From Oscillospiraceae bacterium (lineage in GTDB: Bacteria > Bacillota > Clostridia > Oscillospirales > Acutalibacteraceae), in contig SVPF01000012.1 of the NCBI GenBank assembly GCA_015066005.1, positions 1-56,237 on the forward strand: a stretch of 56,237 nucleotides of DNA, given 5' to 3'. The position numbers and the translations under genes are program-made. Positions 7,286 through 14,404 of this stretch are shown here, piece by piece (positions within the stretch are counted from its first letter, which is position 1; every line of letters starts with the position of its first letter). The notes below the pieces were generated by a model that was given only the letters and a program-made list of their open reading frames with translations, searched no databases and had not been told where the DNA came from.

Positions 7286-7873
7286 TCAAATTCCGTATGA
7301 TTCTCCGAAATGTTTCTTGATGGTTTGCGCAAACAGCTCATAAGGAAATATCCACTCCTCTTTGCCGTTTATCTTTCTCGTCTGAGGCATTTCATTGACT
7401 TCTCGGTTGATTTTTCTGGTATGTAAAATACCATCCTTAATATAGCCGTAAAAACGGTACCCATCCCACGCCCAACGCGACTGTATTCCGTTCAAGCTGG
7501 CAATAATGCTTTTATCCGTTATCCGATCAAAGCACACCAGAGGAGCGGCGGCAAAGTAGTTCTTTAGCGCTTGCTCCATATCCGAATCCCCGGCATATAG
7601 ATCCAGCAGGTAATGCGCAACCGCATCCCCCACACATTCAAGATCCTTTACTTTCAAATCCACCAGAAAAATGACCAGTTTCGTTTCAAAGTGCATAATT
7701 TGCAAGCATTTTCTTCTATCGAAGTAAAACAGCTTACAGCCCCATTCAAACAATCGATTTCCGCGTTCCCGATTTACGACCGCGCGAACGAACGGCGCCA
7801 TCTCGGATTCAAATTGTTCCGGAGTTTTCAACTTATAACGTTGTAGCGTTTCTTTTGTGGCATAATAAATCAT
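7286..7873 (-). CDS. DUF6933-like protein
   Basis: 195 residues, no signal peptide or membrane segment. The N-terminus (MIYYATKETLQRYKL) and the segment LFYFDRRKCLQIMHFETK resemble the DUF6933 family, whose function I do not know; the assignment is from memory of the motif. The C-terminal third (KINGKEEWIFPYELFAQTIK) is probably a separate small domain. GGTGGAG precedes the ATG by seven bases. It follows the ATPase by 47 bases with no obvious promoter, so the two form an operon inside the island. Confidence 0.65.
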   Translation of the reverse strand: MIYYATKETLQRYKLKTPEQFESEMAPFVRAVVNRERGNRLFEWGCKLFYFDRRKCLQIMHFETKLVIFLVDLKVKDLECVGDAVAHYLLDLYAGDSDMEQALKNYFAAAPLVCFDRITDKSIIASLNGIQSRWAWDGYRFYGYIKDGILHTRKINREVNEMPQTRKINGKEEWIFPYELFAQTIKKHFGESYGI

Positions 7874-7920
7874 TCGTAAACTCCACCCACTTTTTTGATT
7901 TGCGTTTTAACATATCTTCA

Positions 7921-9219
7921 TTATATATCCATAGCAGTTTCATCAAGAAGAAATTGCTCAATACCGATATAGAGAATGCCGTCATCGTCGTGCCACGGAA
8001 TAATGTTATCTTTTACTACTATGATCTTTTTAAAGGAGTCACCTACACGGTTGAGAGATCTGACTTCCTGCTTGCGTTTTTCTTCCTCGCTCACGGTAAG
8101 TGCGGACTGAATATAATATTTTTTGCTTCCTTTATTGGCTACAAAGTCAATTTCCAGCTGTACACGCTTACTCTTTTTGTCTTTGTCCTTATAGCAGTAT
8201 TCAACCACGCCGACGTCTACGCTGAACTCTCTGTTACAAAGCTCATTATAAATGATGTTTTCCATAATATGATTCTCTTCTTGCTGACGGAAATTAAGTC
8301 TCGCGTTGCGCAGGCCTACGTCGCTGAAATAATATTTAAGCGGAGATCCAATATATTTTCTGCCTTTCACATCATACCGTTCGGCTTTATATATCATAAA
8401 TGCATCAATGAAGAAGTCCAGATATCTGCTGACGGTTTCATCGCTTATGCTTACTTGTCTTTCGCTTTTAAATGTTTTGGATATCTTGCTTGCATTAGTA
8501 AGTGATCCTACCGAAGAAGAAATGATATTCAAAAGGTCGTCAAGAACGGATTTATCGTGCAAAATCTTGTTTCGTTCTATGATATCACCAATGTAAATTT
8601 TACCAAACAAAGATTCCAGGTATTTCGCTTTTTCCTCGTGTCCTTTTTTCTTCATCACCAGAGGCAGACCACCGTAGGTATAATACTCTTGCCAAGCATC
8701 ACGCTTATCGCCTTCGTACGCATGATAGAACTCTTCAAAAGACAGAGGATTCACACGGATCTCGTCACCGCGCCCGCGGAATTCGGTGAGAATGTCCGAG
8801 GATAGCATCTTTGAGTTACTGCCGGTTACGTATACGTCAATGTTTTCGTGTTTCATCAGTCCGAGCACAACGTCCACAAAGCCGATCTTATCCTCGACAC
8901 CTTCTATATAAGGGTTTTGAATGGTAACAACCTTTTGAATCTCATCGAGAAACACATAATACGTTTTGCTTTCATCTACAGTTAAGCTGCGGATATACTT
9001 GCCAAGCTCAAGCGGGTTGCGATACTTGATGTTTTCATCATCATCGAGCGCAAGACAGATAATGCACTCGTCCTCTACGCCGATGGACTTGAGATAGTCT
9101 TTATAAATGTTGAACAACAAATAAGATTTACCACATCTTCTAATACCGGTAATAACCTTTACCAATCCATTTTCTTTCTTAGCAATCAATCTTTCGAGAT
9201 ATTTTTTTCGTTCGATCAT
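7921..9219 (-). CDS. AAA ATPase with C-terminal DUF4143
   Basis: 432 residues. The N-terminal P-loop ATPase has Walker A GIRRCGKSYLL (near residue 26), Walker B YYVFLDEIQ (near 90) and sensor-like VTGSNSKML. The C-terminal half has the DUF4143 pattern (YYFSDVGLRNARLNFRQQEE, then EIDFVANKGSKKYYIQ), which resembles a decayed restriction-endonuclease-like fold. The biochemical role of these abundant, mobile genes is unknown. ATG at 9219 follows AAGAGG; the TTG two codons earlier is rejected. It heads an operon with the DUF6933-like gene and has a repeat-flanked promoter. Confidence 0.9.
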   Translation of the reverse strand: MIERKKYLERLIAKKENGLVKVITGIRRCGKSYLLFNIYKDYLKSIGVEDECIICLALDDDENIKYRNPLELGKYIRSLTVDESKTYYVFLDEIQKVVTIQNPYIEGVEDKIGFVDVVLGLMKHENIDVYVTGSNSKMLSSDILTEFRGRGDEIRVNPLSFEEFYHAYEGDKRDAWQEYYTYGGLPLVMKKKGHEEKAKYLESLFGKIYIGDIIERNKILHDKSVLDDLLNIISSSVGSLTNASKISKTFKSERQVSISDETVSRYLDFFIDAFMIYKAERYDVKGRKYIGSPLKYYFSDVGLRNARLNFRQQEENHIMENIIYNELCNREFSVDVGVVEYCYKDKDKKSKRVQLEIDFVANKGSKKYYIQSALTVSEEEKRKQEVRSLNRVGDSFKKIIVVKDNIIPWHDDDGILYIGIEQFLLDETAMDI

Positions 9220-9257
9220 AGCCAAACCTCTTTCGGGAATTTTGCGTATTTACTCAT
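9216..9257 (-). other. Possible 13-residue upstream ORF
   Basis: ATG at 9257 opens MSKYAKFPKEVWL and stops at a TGA that overlaps the ATPase ATG (ATGA). It lies only a few bases from the predicted transcription start, so it would be read almost leaderless. Much of it is one copy of a DNA repeat, so coding is doubtful. Confidence 0.3.
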
Positions 9258-9327
9258 TTTCGTCGATCCTATTATATCATAGCCAACATTATAAGTCAAT
9301 ATACACTTCCGGAAATTTTGCGTATTT
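9234..9327 (-). promoter_or_regulatory. ATPase promoter flanked by 18-bp direct repeats
   Basis: TTGACT (9294-9299) and TATAAT (9271-9276) are 17 bases apart on the minus strand. Two nearly identical repeats flank them: AAATACGCAAAATTTCCG (complement of 9310-9327) and AAATACGCAAAATTCCCG (9234-9251), differing at one base. One lies upstream of -35 and one between -10 and the gene, as expected for a repressor operator pair. Confidence 0.7.
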
Positions 9328-9399
9328 CTACGATTTTACGGATACTACGCACATTTTCCCTTACTGTTCACATACAGTTTCTATTTCAACCGGAACTTA

Positions 9400-9607
9400 T
9401 TCTTTGTCTACTGCGGATCAAATTTTGATATAGAGAATGGCTGTAAATAAAAACAACCTTGCAGCGTCTGAAAATCCCAACACTGCGAGGTTGTTTTTTT
9501 GACCACAGTTTATCCCACTTCTGTGACCGGAACACACGGATATAAAGGAGATAAAAGCATCAAAGAGGATGTGGTTTTGAGTAGAAAGGGTTAGAAATAA
9601 CCGGAAA
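9400..9607 (+). repeat. Island repeat module R3, next to the attachment site
   Basis: Same order as R2: motif CTTTGTCTACTGCGG (9402-9416), a terminator hairpin (9450-9497), TTGACCACAGTTTATCCCAC (9499-9518), then TAGAAA, TAGAAA and CGGAAA at 9582, 9592 and 9602, each 10 bases apart. It ends about 27 bases before the tRNA fragment. Its place at the island edge supports a role as an integrase or excisionase binding region. No gene is seen in 9328-9634. Confidence 0.7.
9450..9497. terminator. Bidirectional terminator inside R3
   Basis: AAAACAACCTTGCAGCG pairs with CACTGCGAGGTTGTTTT, with two wobble positions. Flanking A and T runs allow termination both ways. Confidence 0.75.
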
Positions 9608-9634
9608 CATCTATAAATTAGGTATTTTTTACCA

Positions 9635-9679
9635 TTTGGGAACTAGATGCCGCAGGTTCGACCCCTGTCACCTCGACCA
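9635..9679 (+). other. Island attachment site: 3' half of tRNA-Pro(UGG)
   Basis: The 45 bases read as anticodon loop TTTGGGA (anticodon TGG), 3' anticodon stem ACTAG, variable loop ATGCC, T arm GCAGG-TTCGACC-CCTGT, 3' acceptor strand CACCTCG, A and encoded CCA. The matching 5' stem CTAGT and acceptor CGAGGTG are absent upstream, so this is not a working tRNA gene. An intact tRNA-Pro is expected beyond the left end of the window. The native tRNA terminator follows directly. Confidence 0.85.
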
Positions 9680-9680
9680 A

Positions 9681-9720
9681 AATTCCAAATTCAACCTTTT
9701 GGTTGAGTTTGGAATTTTTT
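9681..9720 (+). terminator. Terminator of the former tRNA-Pro gene
   Basis: AATTCCAAATTCAACC, loop TTTT, GGTTGAGTTTGGAATT and a T run. It starts one base after the tRNA CCA, which supports the reading of the fragment as a displaced tRNA 3' end. Confidence 0.88.
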
Positions 9721-9727
9721 ATTACAT

Positions 9728-9769
9728 AAAAAACACTCAATGAAATCAAAACATCATTGAGTGTTTTTT
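9728..9769. terminator. Terminator after the MerR/TipAS gene
   Basis: A 16-base perfect stem (AAAAAACACTCAATGA with TCATTGAGTGTTTTTT) ends one base before the regulator stop codon. A and T runs on both sides make it bidirectional. Confidence 0.85.
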
Positions 9770-10507
9770 CTATTCACAATATTCTTTTATTGCCTGTGAT
9801 ACATATTCAGCAGTGCCTACACCCTGCTTATCAATATTTTCTTTAAAGCGTTCATCAGCGACATACATTTGACCCAGTCCTGCAAGGATTTCGTTTGTGC
9901 AAGTATAGTAATTATCTGTTATATAGGCTTGCAGTTCGATTACTAATTCCTGTGCCTTTATAGAGTCGGCGGTGTTGCTGTTTTGCATACACTCGGTAAA
10001 TTTGGCGAGGACTGACATTAAACCATCGTTTACCTCTTGCCATTTGTATTTAGTATAGTTTGCGGTTTTTTCTGCGTGTTCTTTATAGGCATCAGTTTCT
10101 CCCCATCGCTGTTTTGCCTCAACTTCATACTGATTACGTGCAGTTTCGTAATCGCTGTTATCAAACGCTTTCATTGTAATCTTTCCTTTCTCAGCACCGT
10201 CCAAAGCATCGATAATTCTCTCTAAACGTTCTTTTTTAAGAATCAAAAGTTTTCGTTGCTCGGCAAGTGCTTTTTCCTTATCGTAATCGGGAGATGACAA
10301 TATCTCTAAAATGCTTTTGAGTTCAAAATCGAGTTCGCGATAAAATAGTATCTCTTGCATACATTCGAGAGAATTTTCATCATAAAACCTATAGCCGTTT
10401 TGCATATCCACAAAGGCGGGTTTTAGTAGCCCTATTTCATCATAATAGTGCAGTGTGCGAACACTCACACCTGTGAGCTTTGCGAACCCATTTATTTGCA
10501 TTTTCAC
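9770..10507 (-). CDS. MerR-family regulator with TipAS-like domain
   Basis: 245 residues. The N-terminal MerR HTH (FAKLTGVSVRTLHYYDEIGL) and dimerisation helix (about 75-110) are followed by a TipAS-like ligand-binding domain (about 120-245, containing QRWGETDAYKEH). TipAS proteins sense small molecules and activate promoters with long spacers. A GTG start at 10507 is preferred because GAGAGGTG lies seven bases upstream; the ATG two codons later is too far from it. The promoter has the 19-base spacer typical of MerR targets, so autoregulation is likely. Confidence 0.92.
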   Translation of the reverse strand: MKMQINGFAKLTGVSVRTLHYYDEIGLLKPAFVDMQNGYRFYDENSLECMQEILFYRELDFELKSILEILSSPDYDKEKALAEQRKLLILKKERLERIIDALDGAEKGKITMKAFDNSDYETARNQYEVEAKQRWGETDAYKEHAEKTANYTKYKWQEVNDGLMSVLAKFTECMQNSNTADSIKAQELVIELQAYITDNYYTCTNEILAGLGQMYVADERFKENIDKQGVGTAEYVSQAIKEYCE

Positions 10508-10529
10508 AGTAAATCACCTCTCGTAACAG

Positions 10530-10560
10530 AGTATAAACCATAACGCAACGTCAGAGTCAA
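10530..10560 (-). promoter_or_regulatory. MerR-type promoter with 19-bp spacer
   Basis: TTGACT (10555-10560) and TATACT (10530-10535) are 19 bases apart on the minus strand. The -35 overlaps the stop of the upstream gene, so the regulator can be transcribed separately from the operon before it. Confidence 0.75.
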
Positions 10561-11261
10561 GCTTTTTGTTTCCTCTTATAATTCAAAATAAGAACACCAG
10601 CTTTATTTTCAGTTTTAACAAGTTCAAAATCTTGAACGGTGCTGTCCATAAAGAGTGGTTTATCGTTTTTGTCAGCTACAACGGGTGCAACAACGAGGCT
10701 TAATTCATCAATAACGTTAGCACGCTGAAATGCGCCGTTTATAATGCTTCCGCCCTCTAACAGCAAGGTATCGATTCCTACTATGTTTTTGAGTTTAAAA
10801 AGCGCAAGTTCAACATCAATTTTATCTTCACCTGCAAAGATATACGGAATTTCCATTTCTTCAAGGTAGCGTAGGTATCGCTCGTCAACATTTTCGGAAA
10901 GCACCTCAATAATCTGCGCGCCGTCATAACCAGGGTCGCCATCGGGGTCGATTATTTTGTTGGATTTCCAACCGAGCTTACCATTTGTATCAAAGGCAAC
11001 AGCATAAAAGCCTGACAGATTATTCGGTATAAAATCCGTCTTTTCTGTTGGCTGATATGCGCTTAAATCGGGATAGTACCCGCCCGTGAAGCTACTTTCC
11101 ATAGTAACCCTACCGCAAATAAAACCGTTAGTTTTTAAAATACGATTAATGTCGTAATATACTTCGCAAGCCTTTTTGCAAGTGGGACTGCTTAAAAAAT
11201 CGCCTGTAACCTTACCGTCAATTGAGGTTACCATATGGCAAATTATGTATGGTCTGTTCAT
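10557..11261 (-). CDS. RibD C-terminal / dihydrofolate reductase-like protein
   Basis: 234 residues with the RibD_C/DHFR-like fold: MVTSIDGKVTGDFL near the N-terminus, GRVTMESSF, and the nucleotide-binding LLLEGGSIINGAFQ near residue 180. These are NAD(P)H-dependent reductases; the substrate is not predictable. There is no deaminase domain, so this is not a complete RibD. The start at MNRPYII has GGAG eight bases upstream; the longer frame to 11432 overlaps the PAS gene and is rejected. It is the last gene of the rhodanese-flavin reductase-PAS operon. Confidence 0.85.
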   Translation of the reverse strand: MNRPYIICHMVTSIDGKVTGDFLSSPTCKKACEVYYDINRILKTNGFICGRVTMESSFTGGYYPDLSAYQPTEKTDFIPNNLSGFYAVAFDTNGKLGWKSNKIIDPDGDPGYDGAQIIEVLSENVDERYLRYLEEMEIPYIFAGEDKIDVELALFKLKNIVGIDTLLLEGGSIINGAFQRANVIDELSLVVAPVVADKNDKPLFMDSTVQDFELVKTENKAGVLILNYKRKQKA

Positions 11262-11262
11262 T

Positions 11263-11628
11263 CTATTTCTCCATTTTATAAAGTTCGGCGGTTTCTTGGT
11301 TCCTATATTCGTGCTTTTCGTAATAGCCGATAAGTGTGCCGTTATCATCACGTAAAGCGACCATATAAATATCCTTATTTTCCTTATCGTTACGGGAAGT
11401 GAAAACCATATTATTATCCTTACTCTCGGCAAACCAAGCGACTACGCGGTCAATTTTGGCACCCGATTCGGCATTGTGGCAAGCCTTTAGGCTTTTGCCT
11501 GTAAGGTCGGTATGATAACGTGAAATAGATGCAGGGTTCATATAAACCACTGTATGCTCTAAATCGCAAATAACAACGGGTGCCGTGTCCTGCTCTAACA
11601 CACTTTTGAAAAATTTTGATAGTTCCAT
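11263..11628 (-). CDS. Small PAS-domain protein
   Basis: 121 residues, a single PAS domain (APVVICDLEHTVVYMNPAS, then GKSLKACHNAESGAKI) with no output domain. Such stand-alone PAS proteins often sense redox state or bind a cofactor. It starts one base after the flavin reductase stop and ends one base before the reductase-like gene, so it is tightly coupled to redox enzymes. Confidence 0.8.
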   Translation of the reverse strand: MELSKFFKSVLEQDTAPVVICDLEHTVVYMNPASISRYHTDLTGKSLKACHNAESGAKIDRVVAWFAESKDNNMVFTSRNDKENKDIYMVALRDDNGTLIGYYEKHEYRNQETAELYKMEK

Positions 11629-11629
11629 A

Positions 11630-12187
11630 TTATTTCAACTTCTTTCCGTCAGAAAAGGCATTACCGACCTTTTCGCCGAGTTTTATGTAGGTGTGATGCA
11701 CGGGATCGTAAGTGATAGCCTGTAACTTTTCGGGGTCAATTTGTCCATCTTCGCCCAGTACCGACACATCCGCGCTAACGTTTACAATCTCACCAATGCA
11801 AATGCCGTCTTCATTAAACTTTAAAAGTTTGCATTCAACGGTCATAGGAAATTCGTTGATTATAGGTGCATTTACAAAGGCGGATTTTGTGGTGGTAAGT
11901 CCTGCTTTTTCCATTTTATCGGGGACCTTGTTGCCCGAAACAATGCCGACATAGTCAGCCTCAATAACATGCTTTGCATCGGCAATGCTTACTGTAAAAG
12001 CACCGCTTTCAATAATATTTTGGGTTGTCTTATGGTCATCGGCAATGCAAACCATAATCTGATTAGTATCGTAAATTCCACCCCAAGCCGCATTCATACA
12101 GTTTGGCTTTCCATCTTTATCGTAAGCCGCAACAATAAATACAGGCATAGGATAGCCCCAGGTTTTAACTCCAAAATCTTTACGCAT
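11630..12187 (-). CDS. Flavin reductase family protein (flavoredoxin-like)
   Basis: 185 residues of the FMN-binding split-barrel flavin reductase/flavoredoxin family. MPVFIVAAYDKDGKPNCMNAAWGG and FTVSIADAKHVIEADYVG match the usual N-terminal half. It would bind FMN and pass electrons from NAD(P)H or a redox partner. The context of rhodanese, PAS and RibD-like genes suggests a small stress or redox operon. GGAGAAAAT precedes the ATG. Confidence 0.9.
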   Translation of the reverse strand: MRKDFGVKTWGYPMPVFIVAAYDKDGKPNCMNAAWGGIYDTNQIMVCIADDHKTTQNIIESGAFTVSIADAKHVIEADYVGIVSGNKVPDKMEKAGLTTTKSAFVNAPIINEFPMTVECKLLKFNEDGICIGEIVNVSADVSVLGEDGQIDPEKLQAITYDPVHHTYIKLGEKVGNAFSDGKKLK

Positions 12188-12199
12188 AATTTTCTCCTT

Positions 12200-12601
12200 T
12201 TATTTAACAGTTTCATACGGCCAGTCGATGATACCACCGAATTCTTTAACATTGGTGTAGCCGAGTTTCACAAGCTCTTCGGATGCGATTTTGCTTCTCC
12301 TACCGCTACGGCAGTAAACGAGAATTAAAGCATCCTTATCGGGCAGTTCCTTTTCGGCACGGTCTTTAATTTCATATTCGGGAATCAAAATCGCATTTTC
12401 AATATGTCCCTCGGCGAATTCTTCTTCAGTACGGGCATCTATGATAATATAATCCGTTTCGGTGTCCATAATAGCTTTAGCTTGTTCGGCAGTAATCTGT
12501 TCGTAGGTCGAAGATTTTCCGTTTTCACCGTTACAAGCGGTCATTCCAAATAATGATAGTACTATTAAAAGCATTATGATCAATCCTTTGACTTTTTTCA
12601 T
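12200..12601 (-). CDS. Rhodanese-like lipoprotein
   Basis: 133 residues. The N-terminus is a lipoprotein signal (hydrophobic LIIMLLIVLSLFG, lipobox MTAC, mature Cys at residue 23), so the protein is anchored outside the cell membrane. The rest is one rhodanese domain: YIIIDARTEEEFAEGHI and the active-site loop YCRSGRRS with the persulfide Cys. It is likely a sulfurtransferase or sulfur carrier. It is first in an operon with flavin reductase, PAS and RibD-like genes. Confidence 0.92.
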   Translation of the reverse strand: MKKVKGLIIMLLIVLSLFGMTACNGENGKSSTYEQITAEQAKAIMDTETDYIIIDARTEEEFAEGHIENAILIPEYEIKDRAEKELPDKDALILVYCRSGRRSKIASEELVKLGYTNVKEFGGIIDWPYETVK

Positions 12602-12621
12602 TGCATTTGCACCTCGACTGA

Positions 12622-12650
12622 ATTATATCATTTTTTGCAAGTTTTCTCAA
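12622..12650 (-). promoter_or_regulatory. Promoter of the rhodanese-flavin reductase operon
   Basis: TTGAGA (12645-12650) and TATAAT (12622-12627) with 17 bases between, and GAGGTG before the ATG. Further upstream, ATATGA-N10-TCATAT (12697-12718) is a dyad that could be an operator. Confidence 0.75.
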
Positions 12651-12730
12651 TCCCTTAATTCCTCTTTGCCGCATATAAAATTGATGGTTTACTAATATAT
12701 GAGCAAATATATTCATATCTATGGAAATGA

Positions 12731-12764
12731 TTCAACCCAATAAGCTTTTACTTATCGGGTTGAA
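12731..12764. terminator. Hairpin between citrate synthase and rhodanese operon
   Basis: TTCAACCC(A)ATAAG pairs with CTTAT(C)GGGTTGAA across a short loop, one mismatch or wobble. Neither side has a strong T run, so the call is tentative. Apart from this and the promoter, 12602-12878 shows nothing. Confidence 0.5.
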
Positions 12765-12878
12765 TTATAATATATTAATTTTAAATAATCCTTTTAATCT
12801 TTCAGTCAATTATACTTTTTCGCCGCTTCCATTAATAGCAAAACGCAATTGAGGAATCACAAAAAGTCTATCCGCAAT

Positions 12879-14234
12879 TTATCTGTTTTGCAAAGGAATA
12901 TACTCGTTTTCCTCTTTCACATTTATATATGCGGGACGAATAATTTTTCCTGCGTTTTGTATTTCTTCCATACGGTGAGCACTCCAACCCGCAATTCTTG
13001 CAATAGCAAATATTGGAGTAAACAATTCGTAAGGTAGACCAAGCATTTTATAGACCATACCTGAATAAAAGTCAACATTGGCACTGACACCTTTATACAT
13101 TTTACGCTTTTCGGCAATAATTTCCGGTGCCATTTTTTCTACGGTTTGGTACAACTCAAACTCATCGTGAAGACCTTTTTCCACAGAAAGCTGTTCAGCG
13201 TAATAGCGTAATATGTCGGCTCTCGGATCAGATAATGAATATACTGCATGTCCCATACCGTAAATAAGTCCCGATTTATCAAAAGCCTGCTTATCAAGAA
13301 GTCTGACAAGATAATCCCGAACCTCATTTTTATCTTTAATGTTGATATTGGCTTTCATATCATCAAACATTTGCATAACCTTGATATTTGCACCGCCATG
13401 ACGGGGACCTTTTAAGGAACCTAGTGCCGCCGAAATAGCGGAATAGGTATCTGTTCCGGAAGAGGTAACAACATGTGTTGTGAATGTTGAGTTATTACCG
13501 CCACCATGCTCAGCGTGAAGAACAAGCGCAAGGTCAAGCAGCTCTGCTTCAAGTGGTGTGTACTGTCCATCCTCTCGTAGTATATAGAGCAAATTCTCGG
13601 CCGTATTCAATTCTTTTTTTGGATGATGAATAAATAAACTTTGCCCTTTGTGATAATGCTGGTAAGAATGATAACTATAAACGGCGAGAAGCGGAAATTC
13701 TGCTATTAATTGTAAGCATTGGCGCAGGATATTTGCAGTAGAAATATCATCAGGGTTATCATCATAAGCATAAAGCGCCAATACACTTCTTGACAAAATA
13801 TTCATCATATCCTTGCCGGGAGCCTTTAAAATCATATCACGCACAAAGGAAGGCGGCAAGGAACGGTAAGATGATAGCTGTTCACAAAAACGCTTCAATT
13901 CATCGCTTGTCGGAAGCTTAGAAAACAAAAGCAAAAATACAGTTTCCTCAAAACCGGGACGGCCATCAGAAACAAAACCTTTTACAAGGTCACGAACATT
14001 AATGCCTCTGTAATAAAGCTGTCCTTCGCAAGGAATATCATTCCCTTTAGCATCCTTTTTCTTGGCTTTTATGCATGACACCTCAGTAAGTCCGGCAACA
14101 ACGCCATTACCGTCAATGTCACGTAGTCCACGCTTTACATCGTGTTTTGTATACATATCCGGAACAATATGGTTACTTATATCTGATAAAGAAGCAAGTT
14201 CTTTAATATAGGGTGTGATTTCAGAATAGCTCAT
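12879..14234 (-). CDS. Citrate synthase
   Basis: 451 residues of the citrate/2-methylcitrate synthase family. Catalytic motifs are LHAEHGGGNNSTFTTH, KGPRHGGAN and GMGHAVYSLSDPRA, plus NVDFYSG with the catalytic Asp. It condenses oxaloacetate and acetyl-CoA. The N-terminal extension of about 45 residues before the core is common in clostridial homologues. AAGGAG lies nine bases before the ATG. No other TCA gene is in the window, so it may serve glutamate synthesis. The promoter carries a perfect palindrome. Confidence 0.95.
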   Translation of the reverse strand: MSYSEITPYIKELASLSDISNHIVPDMYTKHDVKRGLRDIDGNGVVAGLTEVSCIKAKKKDAKGNDIPCEGQLYYRGINVRDLVKGFVSDGRPGFEETVFLLLFSKLPTSDELKRFCEQLSSYRSLPPSFVRDMILKAPGKDMMNILSRSVLALYAYDDNPDDISTANILRQCLQLIAEFPLLAVYSYHSYQHYHKGQSLFIHHPKKELNTAENLLYILREDGQYTPLEAELLDLALVLHAEHGGGNNSTFTTHVVTSSGTDTYSAISAALGSLKGPRHGGANIKVMQMFDDMKANINIKDKNEVRDYLVRLLDKQAFDKSGLIYGMGHAVYSLSDPRADILRYYAEQLSVEKGLHDEFELYQTVEKMAPEIIAEKRKMYKGVSANVDFYSGMVYKMLGLPYELFTPIFAIARIAGWSAHRMEEIQNAGKIIRPAYINVKEENEYIPLQNR

Positions 14235-14255
14235 TATATTTTCTCCTTATATAAC

Positions 14256-14299
14256 AATATTCTATAGAATATTATACCATATTTTATTTCCAATAACAA
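14256..14299 (-). promoter_or_regulatory. Citrate synthase promoter with 18-bp palindromic operator
   Basis: TTGTTA (14294-14299) and TATAAT (14271-14276) are 17 bases apart. A perfect 18-base palindrome AATATTCTATAGAATATT (14256-14273) overlaps the -10 and start site, a repressor position. The regulator is not identified. Confidence 0.75.
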
Positions 14300-14320
14300 G
14301 AGTATTAGTGTTGATGATTT

Positions 14321-14359
14321 TTAAAAAAGCGGTATGACCGAATAAAGTCACACCGCTTT
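14321..14359 (-). terminator. Hairpin terminator upstream of citrate synthase
   Basis: On the minus strand AAAGCGGTGTGAC and GTCATACCGCTTT form a stem with a T run after it. It ends the aquaporin transcript before the citrate synthase promoter. Confidence 0.85.
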
Positions 14360-14404
14360 ATAACTTTAATAAAAAATTTTTAATTGATATCTGTTAATTC
14401 TGCT

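Noticed and set aside
1-9634. Integrase or transposase gene of the island
   Set aside because: No recombinase motifs were found in the window; it is presumably to the left.
9590-9679. Complete tRNA-Pro gene
   Set aside because: The 5' half (D arm, 5' anticodon stem, acceptor strand) is missing upstream of 9635.
10557-11432. Longer start for the RibD-like gene
   Set aside because: The extra 57 residues overlap the PAS gene and do not resemble the family.
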